Below, one piece after another: positions 24,242 through 32,536 of a DNA stretch of 64,000 bases (position 1 is its first letter; each line of letters begins with the position of its first letter). The notes below the pieces were generated by a model. That model saw only the letters and a list, made by a program, of their open reading frames with translations, was not told where the DNA came from and ran no database searches. Origin of the DNA: Pseudogemmobacter bohemicus. GTDB lineage: Bacteria > Pseudomonadota > Alphaproteobacteria > Rhodobacterales > Rhodobacteraceae. Both the position numbers and the translations under genes were made by a program. The stretch lies in the NCBI RefSeq assembly GCF_003290025.1, contig NZ_QNHG01000001.1, forward strand, positions 1,471,509 to 1,535,508, written 5' to 3'.

Positions 24242-25746
24242 AACTGGAACCCTCCTTCGACGCCTTTGAGAAAGCCTGGGGAGAGGGGAAAAACCAGCTG
24301 ATCTGGGCCCGGTTGGCGGCAGATCTGGACACGCCCGTCTCGCTGATGCTCAAGCTGGGGGAGGCGCGCAAGGACACGTTCATGCTGGAATCGGTGACCG
24401 GCGGCGAGGTGCGCGGCCGGTATTCGATCATAGGCATGAAGCCCGATCTGATCTGGCGCTGCCGGGGCGAGGCCTCGGAAATCAACCGCTCGGCGCGGTT
24501 CGATCCGGATGGGTTCTCGCCGCTGGAAGGCCACCCGCTTGACACGCTGCGGGCGCTGATCGCGGAATGCCATATCGAGATGCCCGAGGATCTGCCGGCG
24601 GCCTCGGCGGGGCTGTTCGGCTATCTCGGCTATGACATGATCCGGCTGGTCGAACATCTGCCGGATGTGAATCCCGATCCGCTGGGCCTGCCTGATGCCG
24701 TACTGATGCGCCCTTCGGTGGTGGCGGTGCTGGACGGGGTGCGCGGCGAGGTGATCGTGGTGGCGCCGGCCTGGTATGAGAAAGGCGTCACCGCGCGCGC
24801 CGCCTATGCCCAGGCGGCCGAGCGGGTGATGGACGCGCTCAGGGATCTGGACCGCGCACCGGCGGTACAGCGCGAGATCGACGGGATGGCGATCTCGGGC
24901 GATCTGAGTTCGAATTTCACCCATGAAGGCTATAAGGCGGCGGTGGCAAAGGCGAAGGAGTATATCCGCGCCGGCGATATTTTCCAGGTCGTTCCCTCGC
25001 AGCGCTGGACGATGGACTTCCCGCTGCCGCCCTTCGCGCTCTATCGGTCTTTGCGCCGGACCAACCCTTCGCCCTTCATGTTCTTCTTCAATTTCGGCCC
25101 CTATCAGGTGGTCGGCGCCAGCCCCGAGATCCTCGTGCGGCTCAGGGATGGCGAGGTGACGATCCGCCCGATTGCCGGGACGCGCAAACGCGGTGCGACG
25201 CCCGAAGAGGATACTGCGCTTGAGGCCGATCTGCTGGCCGATCAGAAGGAACTGGCCGAGCATCTGATGCTGCTGGATCTGGGCCGCAATGATGTGGGCC
25301 GGGTGGCGAAGATGGGAACCGTACGCCCGACCGAGAAATTCGTGATTGAGCGCTACAGCCACGTCATGCATATCGTCTCGAATGTGGTCGGAGAGATCCG
25401 CGAGGGCGAGGACGCATTGTCGGCTTTGCTGGCGGGCCTGCCGGCGGGCACGGTCTCGGGCGCGCCGAAAGTGCGGGCGATGGAGATCATCGACGAGCTG
25501 GAGCCGGAAAAGCGCGGCGTCTATGGCGGCGGCTGCGGCTATTTCGCGGCGAGCGGAGAGATGGATTTCTGCATCGCGCTTCGCACGGCGGTGCTGAAGG
25601 ATGAGAAGCTTTATATCCAGGCCGGGGGCGGTGTGGTTTATGACAGCGATCCTGAGGCCGAATATCAGGAGACGGTGAACAAATCCAATGCGCTTCGACG
25701 CGCAGCGCAGGATGCGGGGCTGTTCACCCGACGCGGAAACGGCTGA
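24238..25746 (+). CDS. trpE: Anthranilate synthase component I
   Basis: 502 residues. First step of tryptophan synthesis, chorismate to anthranilate. Conserved chorismate-binding core: YIRAGDIFQVVPSQRW, NPSPFMFFFNFGPYQVVGASPEILV, RPIAGTRKRGATPEED, DLGRNDVGRVAKMGTV, AGTVSGAPKVRAMEIIDELE. It is fused to nothing and has no leader peptide visible because it is translationally coupled to ppiD. trpG is not in the window. Confidence 0.95.
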   Translation: MKLEPSFDAFEKAWGEGKNQLIWARLAADLDTPVSLMLKLGEARKDTFMLESVTGGEVRGRYSIIGMKPDLIWRCRGEASEINRSARFDPDGFSPLEGHPLDTLRALIAECHIEMPEDLPAASAGLFGYLGYDMIRLVEHLPDVNPDPLGLPDAVLMRPSVVAVLDGVRGEVIVVAPAWYEKGVTARAAYAQAAERVMDALRDLDRAPAVQREIDGMAISGDLSSNFTHEGYKAAVAKAKEYIRAGDIFQVVPSQRWTMDFPLPPFALYRSLRRTNPSPFMFFFNFGPYQVVGASPEILVRLRDGEVTIRPIAGTRKRGATPEEDTALEADLLADQKELAEHLMLLDLGRNDVGRVAKMGTVRPTEKFVIERYSHVMHIVSNVVGEIREGEDALSALLAGLPAGTVSGAPKVRAMEIIDELEPEKRGVYGGGCGYFAASGEMDFCIALRTAVLKDEKLYIQAGGGVVYDSDPEAEYQETVNKSNALRRAAQDAGLFTRRGNG

Positions 25747-25762
25747 GATCGCCGCCACGGCC

Positions 25763-25827
25763 GAGGGGGCGCTGCCCCCTCGCGCGGTACCCGCGCTCTC
25801 CCCCGGGATATTTAGGGACAGATGAAA
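25763..25827 (+). terminator. GC hairpin and GGGATATTT element after trpE
   Basis: GAGGGGGC-GCT-GCCCCCTC (25763-25781), a perfect 8-bp stem, followed at 25801 by CCCCGGGATATTTAGGGACA and GATGAAA. The same hairpin-plus-element order occurs at 55.07 and 59.16 kb. Confidence 0.65.
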
Positions 25828-25837
25828 TGCAGGCCCT

Positions 25838-26281
25838 TCAACGATTGTAGCGGATGAAGGGGGTTACTTTGGCGATGCGGTCATAGAGCTGGCGCGCGGT
25901 GCTGTTGAAGTCCTGGGTCAGCCAGTACACGCCGGGGGCGCCTTTTTCATCAGCGATGGCGTAGACCGCCTCGATCAGTTTACGGCCGAGGCCGGTGCCA
26001 CGGCTTTCCGGGGCGACATAGAGATCTTGCAGGTAGCAGACATTTTCGATCTTCCAGCCGTGACGGTGGAAGAGGAAATGCGTCAGCCCCATTGGCTTGC
26101 CATCGACCAGGGCGATCAGGCCGGAAAAATCCTGCGGATCATCGCCCAGGAGCCGCGCGAAGCTGGAAGCATAGACCGCCTCGGGCACCGAGGTTTTATA
26201 AAAGTCCAGATAGGCGGTCCAGAGACGGCGCCACGCGGCCTCGTCGTCAGAGCGTAGCGGGCGAATTTCGATCTGTGCCAT
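25838..26281 (-). CDS. GNAT family N-acetyltransferase
   Basis: 147 residues from MAQIEIRPLRSDDEAAWRRLW, preceded by AGAAAGG. The acetyl-CoA motif is LQDLYVAPESRGTGLGRKLIEAVYAIADEKG; VYWLTQDFNSTARQLYDRI is the C-terminal block. Acyl acceptor unknown; similar proteins acetylate small amines. The frame is open upstream but codon use there is poor. Confidence 0.85.
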   Translation of the reverse strand: MAQIEIRPLRSDDEAAWRRLWTAYLDFYKTSVPEAVYASSFARLLGDDPQDFSGLIALVDGKPMGLTHFLFHRHGWKIENVCYLQDLYVAPESRGTGLGRKLIEAVYAIADEKGAPGVYWLTQDFNSTARQLYDRIAKVTPFIRYNR

Positions 26282-26398
26282 CTGCCGGACCTTTCTGCCT
26301 GGGATCTCCAACCCTGTCCTGGGCCTCACGGCAATGGCAGGACCAGTTTTCCCGCAGCGATGGCGCCAGCTTTGCGTGATTCCGCTTGACCCCATGCC

Positions 26399-26426
26399 TT
26401 TGCAAAAGGAATTTTCGATTTGCAAA
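26399..26426. promoter_or_regulatory. Two TTTGCAAA sites upstream of pccR
   Basis: Perfect palindromic octamers at 26399-26406 and 26419-26426, 20 bp apart start to start, ending 13 bp before the start codon. TTTGCAAA half-sites are the recognition motif described for PccR-type regulators, so this suggests autoregulation, although the published spacing of paired sites is shorter. Confidence 0.7.
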
Positions 26427-26439
26427 TACGGAGCCCGTC

Positions 26440-27837
26440 ATGGCCACGCAAAAACTCTATGCAGGGGTGAAACTGCGCGAAATTCGCGGCCGCCTTTCGC
26501 TGACGCAAAAGGCTTTCGCGGATAAGCTTGGGGTTTCGCTGCCCTATCTGAACCAGATGGAGAACAATCACCGGCCGGTCTCGGCGGCGGTTGTGCTGGC
26601 TTTGGCGCAGGAATTCGGTCTGGATGTGACCGAGCTGACCGTGGGCGAAAGCGAGCGGCTGGTTTCCGATATGCGTGAGGCGCTGGCCGATCCGGTCTTT
26701 ACCGCCTCGAACCCGCCGCTGGCGGATCTGCGGCTGGCGGCCTCGAATGCGCCGGCTTTGGCGCGGGCTTTCCTCGACCTGCACCGCGCTTACCGGCAGA
26801 GCCATGAGCGGCTGGCCTCGCTGGACGAGGCTTTGGGGCGCGAGGATGTCGGGCTGAAACCGTCCCCCTGGGAGGAGGTCCGCGATTTCTTCCATTATTG
26901 CGACAATTACATCGACGCGGTGGACCGGGCGGCCGAGATCTTTGCCGGCTCGGCGGAGCCGAAGCGCGACGTGGTGCGGCTGGCCCAGGATCTCTTGCGC
27001 CAGCGTGGGGTGTCTTTGCATTACGATGACGGCGTGCCGGTCCGGCATTACGACCCCGCGACACGGCGGCTGGTGATCTCGGGCCAGGCCCAGGATGCGA
27101 CGCAGCGCTTCCAGCTTTTGCACCAGCTGGCGCTTTTGACACAGAACGATCTGCTGGAGGCGACACTGGATCTGGCACGCTTCTCGACCCCCGAGGCGCG
27201 CGATATCGCCAAGATCGGGCTGGCGAATTACTTCGCCGGTGCGGCGCTGCTGCCTTACCGCGCGTTTTTGCAGGCCGCCCGCGAAACGCGGCACGATCTG
27301 GAGCGGCTGGCGGATATTTTCGGGGCCTCTATCGAACAGGTGGCGCACAGGCTTTCCACCCTGCAACGGCCCGGTGCCAAGGGGATTCCCTTCTTCTTCG
27401 TCCGTGTCGATCAGGCCGGCACCATCACCAAGCGCCACTCGGCCACCCGGCTGCAATTTGCCCGTTTCGGGGGCGCCTGCCCCCTGTGGAACGTTCATCA
27501 GGCCTTTGAAACACCTGGGAAATTTCTGCGGCAATTCGTCGAGACGCCGGATGGAGTGCGCTATCTGAACCTCGCGCGAGAGGTCTCGAAACCGGCGGGC
27601 GCTTTCCTTGCGCCTGTGCGGCGCTATGCGATCGGCCTTGGCTGCGAGATCCAGCATGCGCCCGATCTGGTCTATTCGGATGGCCTGGACCCGCGCGGTC
27701 GCTTTGAGCCGATCGGCATTTCCTGCCGCATCTGCGAACGGATGAATTGCCATCAGCGCTCGGTCCCGCCGCTGGAGCGGCGGCTGAAGGTCGATCCGAA
27801 TACGCGCGATCTGTTGCCTTATGAGATTGCCGACTGA
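26440..27837 (+). CDS. pccR: Short-chain acyl-CoA responsive XRE regulator (PccR/ScfR type)
   Basis: 465 residues. An N-terminal XRE helix-turn-helix (GVKLREIRGRLSLTQKAFADKLGVSLPYLNQMENNHRPVS), a degenerate IrrE/ImmA-like middle domain (about 155-290) and a C-terminal Cys-rich domain ending CRICERMNCHQRSVPP. This architecture is that of the propionyl-CoA/short-chain fatty acid regulators (PccR in Rhodobacter, RamB/PrpC-regulator relatives). The usual targets, pccB or ccr-type genes, are not in the window. Confidence 0.85.
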   Translation: MATQKLYAGVKLREIRGRLSLTQKAFADKLGVSLPYLNQMENNHRPVSAAVVLALAQEFGLDVTELTVGESERLVSDMREALADPVFTASNPPLADLRLAASNAPALARAFLDLHRAYRQSHERLASLDEALGREDVGLKPSPWEEVRDFFHYCDNYIDAVDRAAEIFAGSAEPKRDVVRLAQDLLRQRGVSLHYDDGVPVRHYDPATRRLVISGQAQDATQRFQLLHQLALLTQNDLLEATLDLARFSTPEARDIAKIGLANYFAGAALLPYRAFLQAARETRHDLERLADIFGASIEQVAHRLSTLQRPGAKGIPFFFVRVDQAGTITKRHSATRLQFARFGGACPLWNVHQAFETPGKFLRQFVETPDGVRYLNLAREVSKPAGAFLAPVRRYAIGLGCEIQHAPDLVYSDGLDPRGRFEPIGISCRICERMNCHQRSVPPLERRLKVDPNTRDLLPYEIAD

Positions 27838-27860
27838 GACGCCGGCCCCGGCCGAGCCTC

Positions 27861-28337
27861 TCAGCCGCCGTAAAGCGTCAGCTCGGGCAGGCCGGTCAGC
27901 GGCAGGCCAAGCGCCTGATAGGCGGAAAGCGACATCAGCGCGCCGCCGCTGCCCGGGCGCAGCTCGACCGCCAGCGACTGACCACCTGGTGCCACCACAC
28001 GGCCCTGGCCCCTGGTGGTGACCAGCACGCTTTGCACCCAGAGCCCGGTCTCGGCCGGCGGCCCGAGGGCAACAACCGCCTTCCCCAGCTCCCGCTCGCC
28101 CGAAACGACCGGTTTGGCCAGTGCGGCAGCCTTTTCGACATCCGAGGTCTTGTCCAGCGAGGCAGCGCTATGGCCGCTGGCACCAAGCGCCGTGGTCGAC
28201 ACCGCCGGGGCAAATTCGGTCGCCATGGCAGGCCCGGCCTCTGTCGGCGCCTCGCCGCGCTTTCCGAGCCCCTCGAAAACGGAACAGCCCGACAGGGCAA
28301 GCGACAGCGGCAAAAGGACAAGGATGCGGTTCATCAT
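27861..28337 (-). CDS. Small lipoprotein
   Basis: 158 residues. MMNRILVLLPLSLALSGCSVF is a lipoprotein signal with lipobox LSGC (Cys at 18). The mature part has a low-complexity Ala/Thr/Ser linker and then a small beta-rich domain (LWVQSVLVTTRGQGRVVAPGGQSLAVELRP). No family recognised with confidence. Divergent from moaA, 108 bp apart. Confidence 0.7.
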   Translation of the reverse strand: MMNRILVLLPLSLALSGCSVFEGLGKRGEAPTEAGPAMATEFAPAVSTTALGASGHSAASLDKTSDVEKAAALAKPVVSGERELGKAVVALGPPAETGLWVQSVLVTTRGQGRVVAPGGQSLAVELRPGSGGALMSLSAYQALGLPLTGLPELTLYGG

Positions 28338-28445
28338 AGGACCGAGAATAGGCCGGTCTCTCCAGGCCTGCAACTCCCCGATTGATGGCCGATTGATGCC
28401 CGATTGATGCTTGTGGCAATGGCCCGCCGCCCCTATTTTGGGCAA

Positions 28446-29495
28446 ATGAACAACACGGCCCCGCTTATCGACCCTTTCGCGCGCGCCATCCGCTATCTGC
28501 GGGTCTCGGTGACGGATCGCTGTGACTTCCGCTGCACCTATTGCATGGCGGAACATATGACCTTTCTGCCCAAGGCCGAGCTGTTGTCGCTGGAGGAGCT
28601 GGACCGGCTCTGCTCGACCTTCATCGGGCTGGGGGTGACGAAGCTGCGGGTGACGGGCGGCGAGCCGCTGGTCAGGCGCGGGATTATGACCTTCTTCGAA
28701 CAGATGGCCCGGCATCTGCAATCGGGCGCGCTGGAAGAACTGACGCTGACAACCAATGGCAGCCAGCTCGCCCGCTATGCGACAGCGCTGGCAGAGCTGG
28801 GGGTCAGGCGGATCAATGTCTCGCTGGATACGCTGGAGCCCGCGAAATTCGCCGCGATCACCCGCTGGGGCCGGCTGGCCCAGGTGCTTGACGGCATATC
28901 CGCCGCCAAAGCTGCGGGGATGCGGGTCAAGATCAACACCGTCGCACTGAAGGGCTTCAACGAGGACGAGCTTTTCCCGCTGATCGACTGGTGCGCCCGC
29001 GAGGGCCATGACATCACCTTTATCGAGGTGATGCCGATGGGCGAGATGGGCGAGGAGAGCCGGCTCGACCAGTATTGGAGCCTGCGCGATCTGCGCGCGC
29101 GGCTGGCACAGCGCTTTACCCTGACCGATCTGCCAGAGCGCAGCGGTGGCCCCGCGCGCTATATCCGCCTGGCCGAGACCGGGCAGAAGATCGGCTTCAT
29201 CACGCCGCTCACGCATAATTTCTGCGAAAGCTGCAACCGGGTGCGGCTGACCTGCACGGGCGAGCTGTATATGTGCCTTGGACAGGAGGATATGGCCGAT
29301 CTGCGCGCGCCGTTGCGGCTGCATCCGGATGATTCGGCGCCGCTGGAGGCCGCGATCCGCGACGCCATTGCACGAAAGCCGAAAGGGCATGATTTCGATT
29401 ACGGTCGCCAGCTTGCCGGCACAGCGCCCAATGCCGGCGCGCAGGGTCTGATTCGCGGTCAGATGAGCCGACACATGAGCCATACCGGCGGCTGA
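28446..29495 (+). CDS. moaA: GTP 3',8-cyclase (molybdenum cofactor synthesis)
   Basis: 349 residues. First step of molybdopterin synthesis. Radical-SAM cluster CDFRCTYC (Cys26, 30, 33) and the C-terminal second cluster in [22 protein letters not shown], plus the conserved C-terminal Gly-Gly (MSHTGG) needed for catalysis. The start is the ATG of [13 protein letters not shown]. moaC is not adjacent here. Confidence 0.95.
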   Translation: MNNTAPLIDPFARAIRYLRVSVTDRCDFRCTYCMAEHMTFLPKAELLSLEELDRLCSTFIGLGVTKLRVTGGEPLVRRGIMTFFEQMARHLQSGALEELTLTTNGSQLARYATALAELGVRRINVSLDTLEPAKFAAITRWGRLAQVLDGISAAKAAGMRVKINTVALKGFNEDELFPLIDWCAREGHDITFIEVMPMGEMGEESRLDQYWSLRDLRARLAQRFTLTDLPERSGGPARYIRLAETGQKIGFITPLTHNFCESCNRVRLTCTGELYMCLGQEDMADLRAPLRLHPDDSAPLEAAIRDAIARKPKGHDFDYGRQLAGTAPNAGAQGLIRGQMSRHMSHTGG

Positions 29496-29517
29496 CCCCC
29501 TCCCCCCAAACGAAATT

Positions 29518-29557
29518 CCCCCGCCCGGCAGCACGAGGGAGAGCTGCCGGGCGGGGG
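29518..29557 (+). terminator. Strong hairpin after moaA
   Basis: A perfect 14-bp stem (CCCCCGCCCGGCAG against its complement) with a 12-nt loop begins 22 bp after the moaA stop. No T-run follows. Confidence 0.7.
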
Positions 29558-29639
29558 AAAGTCTGAGGCGGATTACCCCCGCCATTCAGGACTTTTGGTC
29601 AGTCATTTGGTATCGCGGAGTGCGTTCGCAGTACTGAGG

Positions 29640-29810
29640 TCACTTGGTAAGGATAAGCTTGCCCTGGCGCGTGATGCGCAAAGTATAGACCTGACCATCC
29701 AGCACGATCTTGGCCAGCGAACCGCCATCGGTCAGCACCCGCGCCTCATGCACCGGGGTCGCATCGTTTTGCAGCCATGGAGTCAGAGCGGTATCGGTAT
29801 GTGCGTTCAT
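29640..29810 (-). CDS. hemP: Hemin uptake protein HemP
   Basis: 56 residues: MNAHTDTALTPWLQNDATPV, HEARVLTDGGSLAKIVLDGQ, VYTLRITRQGKLILTK. The ending YxLRITRQGKLILTK is diagnostic of the HemP family, found with haem uptake genes and controlled by iron. It overlaps the upstream 40-codon gene by ATGA. The rest of a haem locus is absent here; the gene is alone with its coupled partner. Confidence 0.88.
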   Translation of the reverse strand: MNAHTDTALTPWLQNDATPVHEARVLTDGGSLAKIVLDGQVYTLRITRQGKLILTK

Positions 29811-29929
29811 TTCACGGCCCCCACGCGTTCGATCAGAGCTTCCAGTGCAGCTGAAGGGGCCGTTCCGGCCGCCGCCTGACGCAGCAGTTCCACCAAAGGA
29901 AGCCGGTCGCCCGTTGCAGGTCGGGTCAT
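29807..29929 (-). CDS. 40-residue protein coupled to hemP
   Basis: MTRPATGDRLPLVELLRQAA followed by AGTAPSAALEALIERVGAVK, a small helical protein; its stop overlaps the hemP start by 4 bp. It is the first gene after the iron-box-like promoter. No family recognised. Coupling suggests a leader or partner role in hemP expression. Confidence 0.55.
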   Translation of the reverse strand: MTRPATGDRLPLVELLRQAAAGTAPSAALEALIERVGAVK

Positions 29930-30004
29930 GGTCTTCTCCATCGCCTGTAAGAGAATTTCTGGCTGTGCTCCGGAGAGCCTGGCTGAGCTGCGTCTATTCC
30001 TGAC

Positions 30005-30025
30005 TGATTTACTTTGTCATGTCAA
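30005..30025 (-). promoter_or_regulatory. hemP promoter with TGA-N9-TCA iron-box-like operator
   Basis: A perfect -35 hexamer TTGACA on the minus strand (30025-30020) is directly followed by TGA-N9-TCA (30005-30019), the pattern of the RirA iron-rhodo box. The -10 is not obvious. The position inside the promoter suggests repression when iron is sufficient. Confidence 0.6.
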
Positions 30026-30333
30026 GCAATGATGCCTGCCGGGTTCATCAATATGTTGCCGGTTGTAGCTGTTGTAGCGGGACAGCGGAACTTGCACTGA
30101 ATGACAACCAAAGTTGCACCATGCGAGTCTCGTAAAATCAGTGAGTTTGAAGTGATGCGTGGGATCTCCGGTCACCGTCACCGTGCCGGAGTTTCGGGGT
30201 TTGGAGGATGTGACGCATCTCCCTCTTGTCCCCCTATCCCACGCCCCGCCCTCTTAGCACAAAGCGTTCCAGCGGAAAACATCTCTCTCTGGCGCCCTGC
30301 CCGCCCCGGTTAAACGCTCCCTTAAAGCCCGGC

Positions 30334-30615
30334 TTAAACGGTGGCCAACTCGGCCTTCAGATAGCGCCACGCTCGGCCGTCGAAGGATCGCAGATCGTCC
30401 CAGACAGGAGCCGGAGCCAGGGACGCGTCTGCCATCCGCGCCACGAGAGCGGATGCGGCGAAACTGTTTCGCTCGACATGGCACACAGTTCGATATCCGG
30501 GCTCTGCGATATGCAGGCCGAGATCGAGGCCTCCGACGCCGGCGCAAAGGCTGATGCCGCGAAGGTCTTCATGTCTTCCGGTGGAACAAAGAGCCACACG
30601 AGAGATCCTTTCCAT
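30334..30615 (-). pseudogene. Truncated C5-cytosine DNA methyltransferase
   Basis: Holds only the N-terminus of a phage-type cytosine methylase: LRGISLCAGVGGLDLGLHIAEPGYRTVCHVERN is motif I and the following SAM loop. It stops at FDGRAWR, before the PC catalytic loop, then adds about ten unrelated residues (YLKAELATV). The cut near 30360 marks one edge of the phage remnant. It overlaps the Com-like gene by 47 bp. Confidence 0.7.
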
Positions 30616-30775
30616 CGCGATCGGGCCGCTGCGGGTGTGGGCTCTCGGGCCTCAGATGGTTGAAGGCGCGGCAGCGCGGGCATTTGATCTGCACCGCGCC
30701 GGTGAACGCGCCTGCCGTCATTTTGAACAGCAGGCGCTGGCATCCGCAACAGCGGACTTCCGTCCAGACCGTCAC
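30569..30775 (-). CDS. Mu Com-like zinc-finger protein
   Basis: 68 residues with two CxxC pairs: VRCCGCQRLLFKM and VQIKCPRCRAFNHLRP. This is the zinc finger of Mu Com-like proteins, which in Mu unmask translation of the Mom DNA-modification protein. It starts in a 4-bp overlap with the dam stop and lies before the cytosine methylase remnant, so it sits within a DNA-modification operon as Com does. Confidence 0.75.
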   Translation of the reverse strand: MTVWTEVRCCGCQRLLFKMTAGAFTGAVQIKCPRCRAFNHLRPESPHPQRPDRDGKDLSCGSLFHRKT

Positions 30776-31587
30776 AGGCTGCCGCCCCGGATCAGCAGCT
30801 CTGGCGCCTTTGGTCGATCACCTTTACCGGCGATGGAATAGGTGGTGTCGACCTCCTCGATCCGCGCCCAGGCAAAGAGCTCGCGGATCTCGGGCACGTC
30901 ATTGATCGAGAGCAGAAAGCCGCCTTTGATGCCCCTTAAAACCCCGGCCAGACGCTCGAAATCCGCCCTGGTGAAGAGGGCTTTGCCATAGTCGCCCTCG
31001 CTGCCCCAATAGGGCGGATCGAGATAGAAGAAGGTGCCGGTGCCGTCATAGCGGTGGATGAACTCGCCGAAGTCGAGGCATTCGATGACGACGCCTGCAA
31101 GGCGGGTGTGCAGATCCTCCAGCATCGGCTCCAGCGTGGTCAGATTGAACCGTGCGCCGCGATCTGCCTGTACGCCAAAGTTCCGACCCGAAACCTTGCC
31201 GCCGAAGGCCGTGCGCTGGAGATAAAGGAATCGACCGGCGCGTTCGAGATCGGTCAGGGTGTCGGCCCGCGTGTCGACCAGCCGGTTGAACTCAGCCCGG
31301 GTGGTGAGCTGGAACTTCAGCGTGTCCAGAAACTGCGGGTAATGGCGCTGAAGGATGCGGAATAGGTTGGCGACGTCGCGGCCATAATCGTTGATCACCT
31401 CTGCGCGCGGACGTGATGTCCGCCGCAGGAAGATGCCGCCCATGCCGACGAAAGGCTCGGCATATGTGGTGCAGGGGATGGTGTCGAGGATGGCGCAGAT
31501 CCGCTTTGCCAGATTGCGCTTGCCGCCGATCCAGGGTGCAACAGGTCTGACCGGATCGACGGGAATCAGTGACTCTCTCATTTGCAT
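30772..31587 (-). CDS. Phage DNA adenine methylase (D12 class)
   Basis: 271 residues from the ATG of MQMRESL; a TTG 9 bp upstream also opens the frame. Motifs: VAPWIGGKRNLAKRI (target region start), YAEPFVGMGGIFLRR (SAM motif I) and FFYLDPPYWGSEGDYGKALF with the DPPY catalytic motif IV. Family specificity is GATC in Dam relatives but cannot be asserted. Part of a phage remnant with a Com-like gene and a dead cytosine methylase. Confidence 0.88.
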   Translation of the reverse strand: MQMRESLIPVDPVRPVAPWIGGKRNLAKRICAILDTIPCTTYAEPFVGMGGIFLRRTSRPRAEVINDYGRDVANLFRILQRHYPQFLDTLKFQLTTRAEFNRLVDTRADTLTDLERAGRFLYLQRTAFGGKVSGRNFGVQADRGARFNLTTLEPMLEDLHTRLAGVVIECLDFGEFIHRYDGTGTFFYLDPPYWGSEGDYGKALFTRADFERLAGVLRGIKGGFLLSINDVPEIRELFAWARIEEVDTTYSIAGKGDRPKAPELLIRGGSL

Positions 31588-31673
31588 GTGGTCCAAGGAT
31601 GCCGCCCTCGCGAGGGTGGAGCGGCCATAAGCTTTTGCTGGTCGGCGGGGTGTCGTAGCTGGTGTCCCCGTGT

Positions 31674-31697
31674 CAGAGGGGGTTGCCTCCCCCTCTG
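31674..31697. terminator. Hairpin between phage genes
   Basis: Perfect 9-bp stem CAGAGGGGG/CCCCCTCTG with a 6-nt loop, 47 bp downstream of the 121-residue minus-strand gene. No T-run. Confidence 0.5.
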
Positions 31698-31743
31698 GCC
31701 TCCCTTGAGGCCCTGCCGCCGGCCGGGGCCGGCAGCAGTCAGT

Positions 31744-32109
31744 TCAGATGCTTTCGATCCGGGTCAGGCCCAGCTCTGCCAGCGCGGCGGGCACGTCATC
31801 ACCAATAACGGCGGCGATCTGGCCGGGGGCCGCTGGCCCGCCGATGCGGATCAGCGCCTGGGCACGAGCGGCGGCGGCCATGTCGGCGCCCCATTCGGGG
31901 GCGGTCAGAGGCGAGACCGCCGCCTCTGGAAACACCGGCGAGACCGGGCCGGAGGCGACCGCGTAGCGATTGCCGGCAGCGTCCTGCCAGATCGCAGCGC
32001 CATAAGTCTGATCGTCAGCCTCGCTGTAGCCAATCACCCGGGCCAGCTGGTTTGCGTCCTGGATCAGGGCGGCGGGGCAAGCGATGGTGATGCGGATCTG
32101 ATCAGGCAT
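31744..32109 (-). CDS. Prophage hypothetical protein
   Basis: 121 residues: MPDQIRITIACPAALIQDANQ, GYSEADDQTYGAAIWQDAAG, then an Ala-rich C-terminus. Codon use is good and it lies in line with the dam operon of the same phage remnant. Small proteins of this type occur in the tail or morphogenesis end of Rhodobacteraceae phages, without known function. Confidence 0.6.
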   Translation of the reverse strand: MPDQIRITIACPAALIQDANQLARVIGYSEADDQTYGAAIWQDAAGNRYAVASGPVSPVFPEAAVSPLTAPEWGADMAAAARAQALIRIGGPAAPGQIAAVIGDDVPAALAELGLTRIESI

Positions 32110-32140
32110 AGATAGCCCGCCAACAGGCGCGGATCCCGGC

Positions 32141-32224
32141 TCAGAAGGCAGCCGGGGCGAAACGGATGATCAGCCGTTCGAAATCCGCCCGCGCAAAGAG
32201 ATCCTTGCCGCAATCGCCTTCGGA
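32141..32224 (-). pseudogene. Fossil of a second dam methylase
   Basis: The minus strand encodes SEGDCGKDLFARADFERL, matching SEGDYGKALFTRADFERL of the intact methylase at 31 kb, followed by IIRFAPAAF and a stop. The DNA is clearly diverged, so this is a separate, mostly deleted paralogue and not a recent duplication. Between here and serS I see no other gene. Confidence 0.6.
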
Positions 32225-32536
32225 TCGGGGATCAGGCAATTCAGGGGAGTGCCATGCGGCTCAGTCGTCGGGCAGCAGTACATCAACAAATCGACGGAAG
32301 CCGAAACGATCCTGAGGGTCGTGTCAGGATCATCTGTAATACAGAGCGGCACCGCCATACCGTGCCCAGGTGGGTCAACATTCTGACCTGAAGAGAAAAA
32401 TACCCGTCATAGCCACCAGATATACGCCCGGAGGCATCCACCGGAACCAGAGGCGCGGCTGCCGCCCTCTTTCCCCGCGCCGCGGCTTCTGGCATAAGCA
32501 GCGGCGCAATTCCTGCAAGCCAGCGAGGCCACATCC

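Noticed and set aside
30101..30313. 70-codon frame upstream of the methylase fragment
   Set aside because: Low-complexity composition and no start signals; the 30026-30333 stretch is treated as non-coding.
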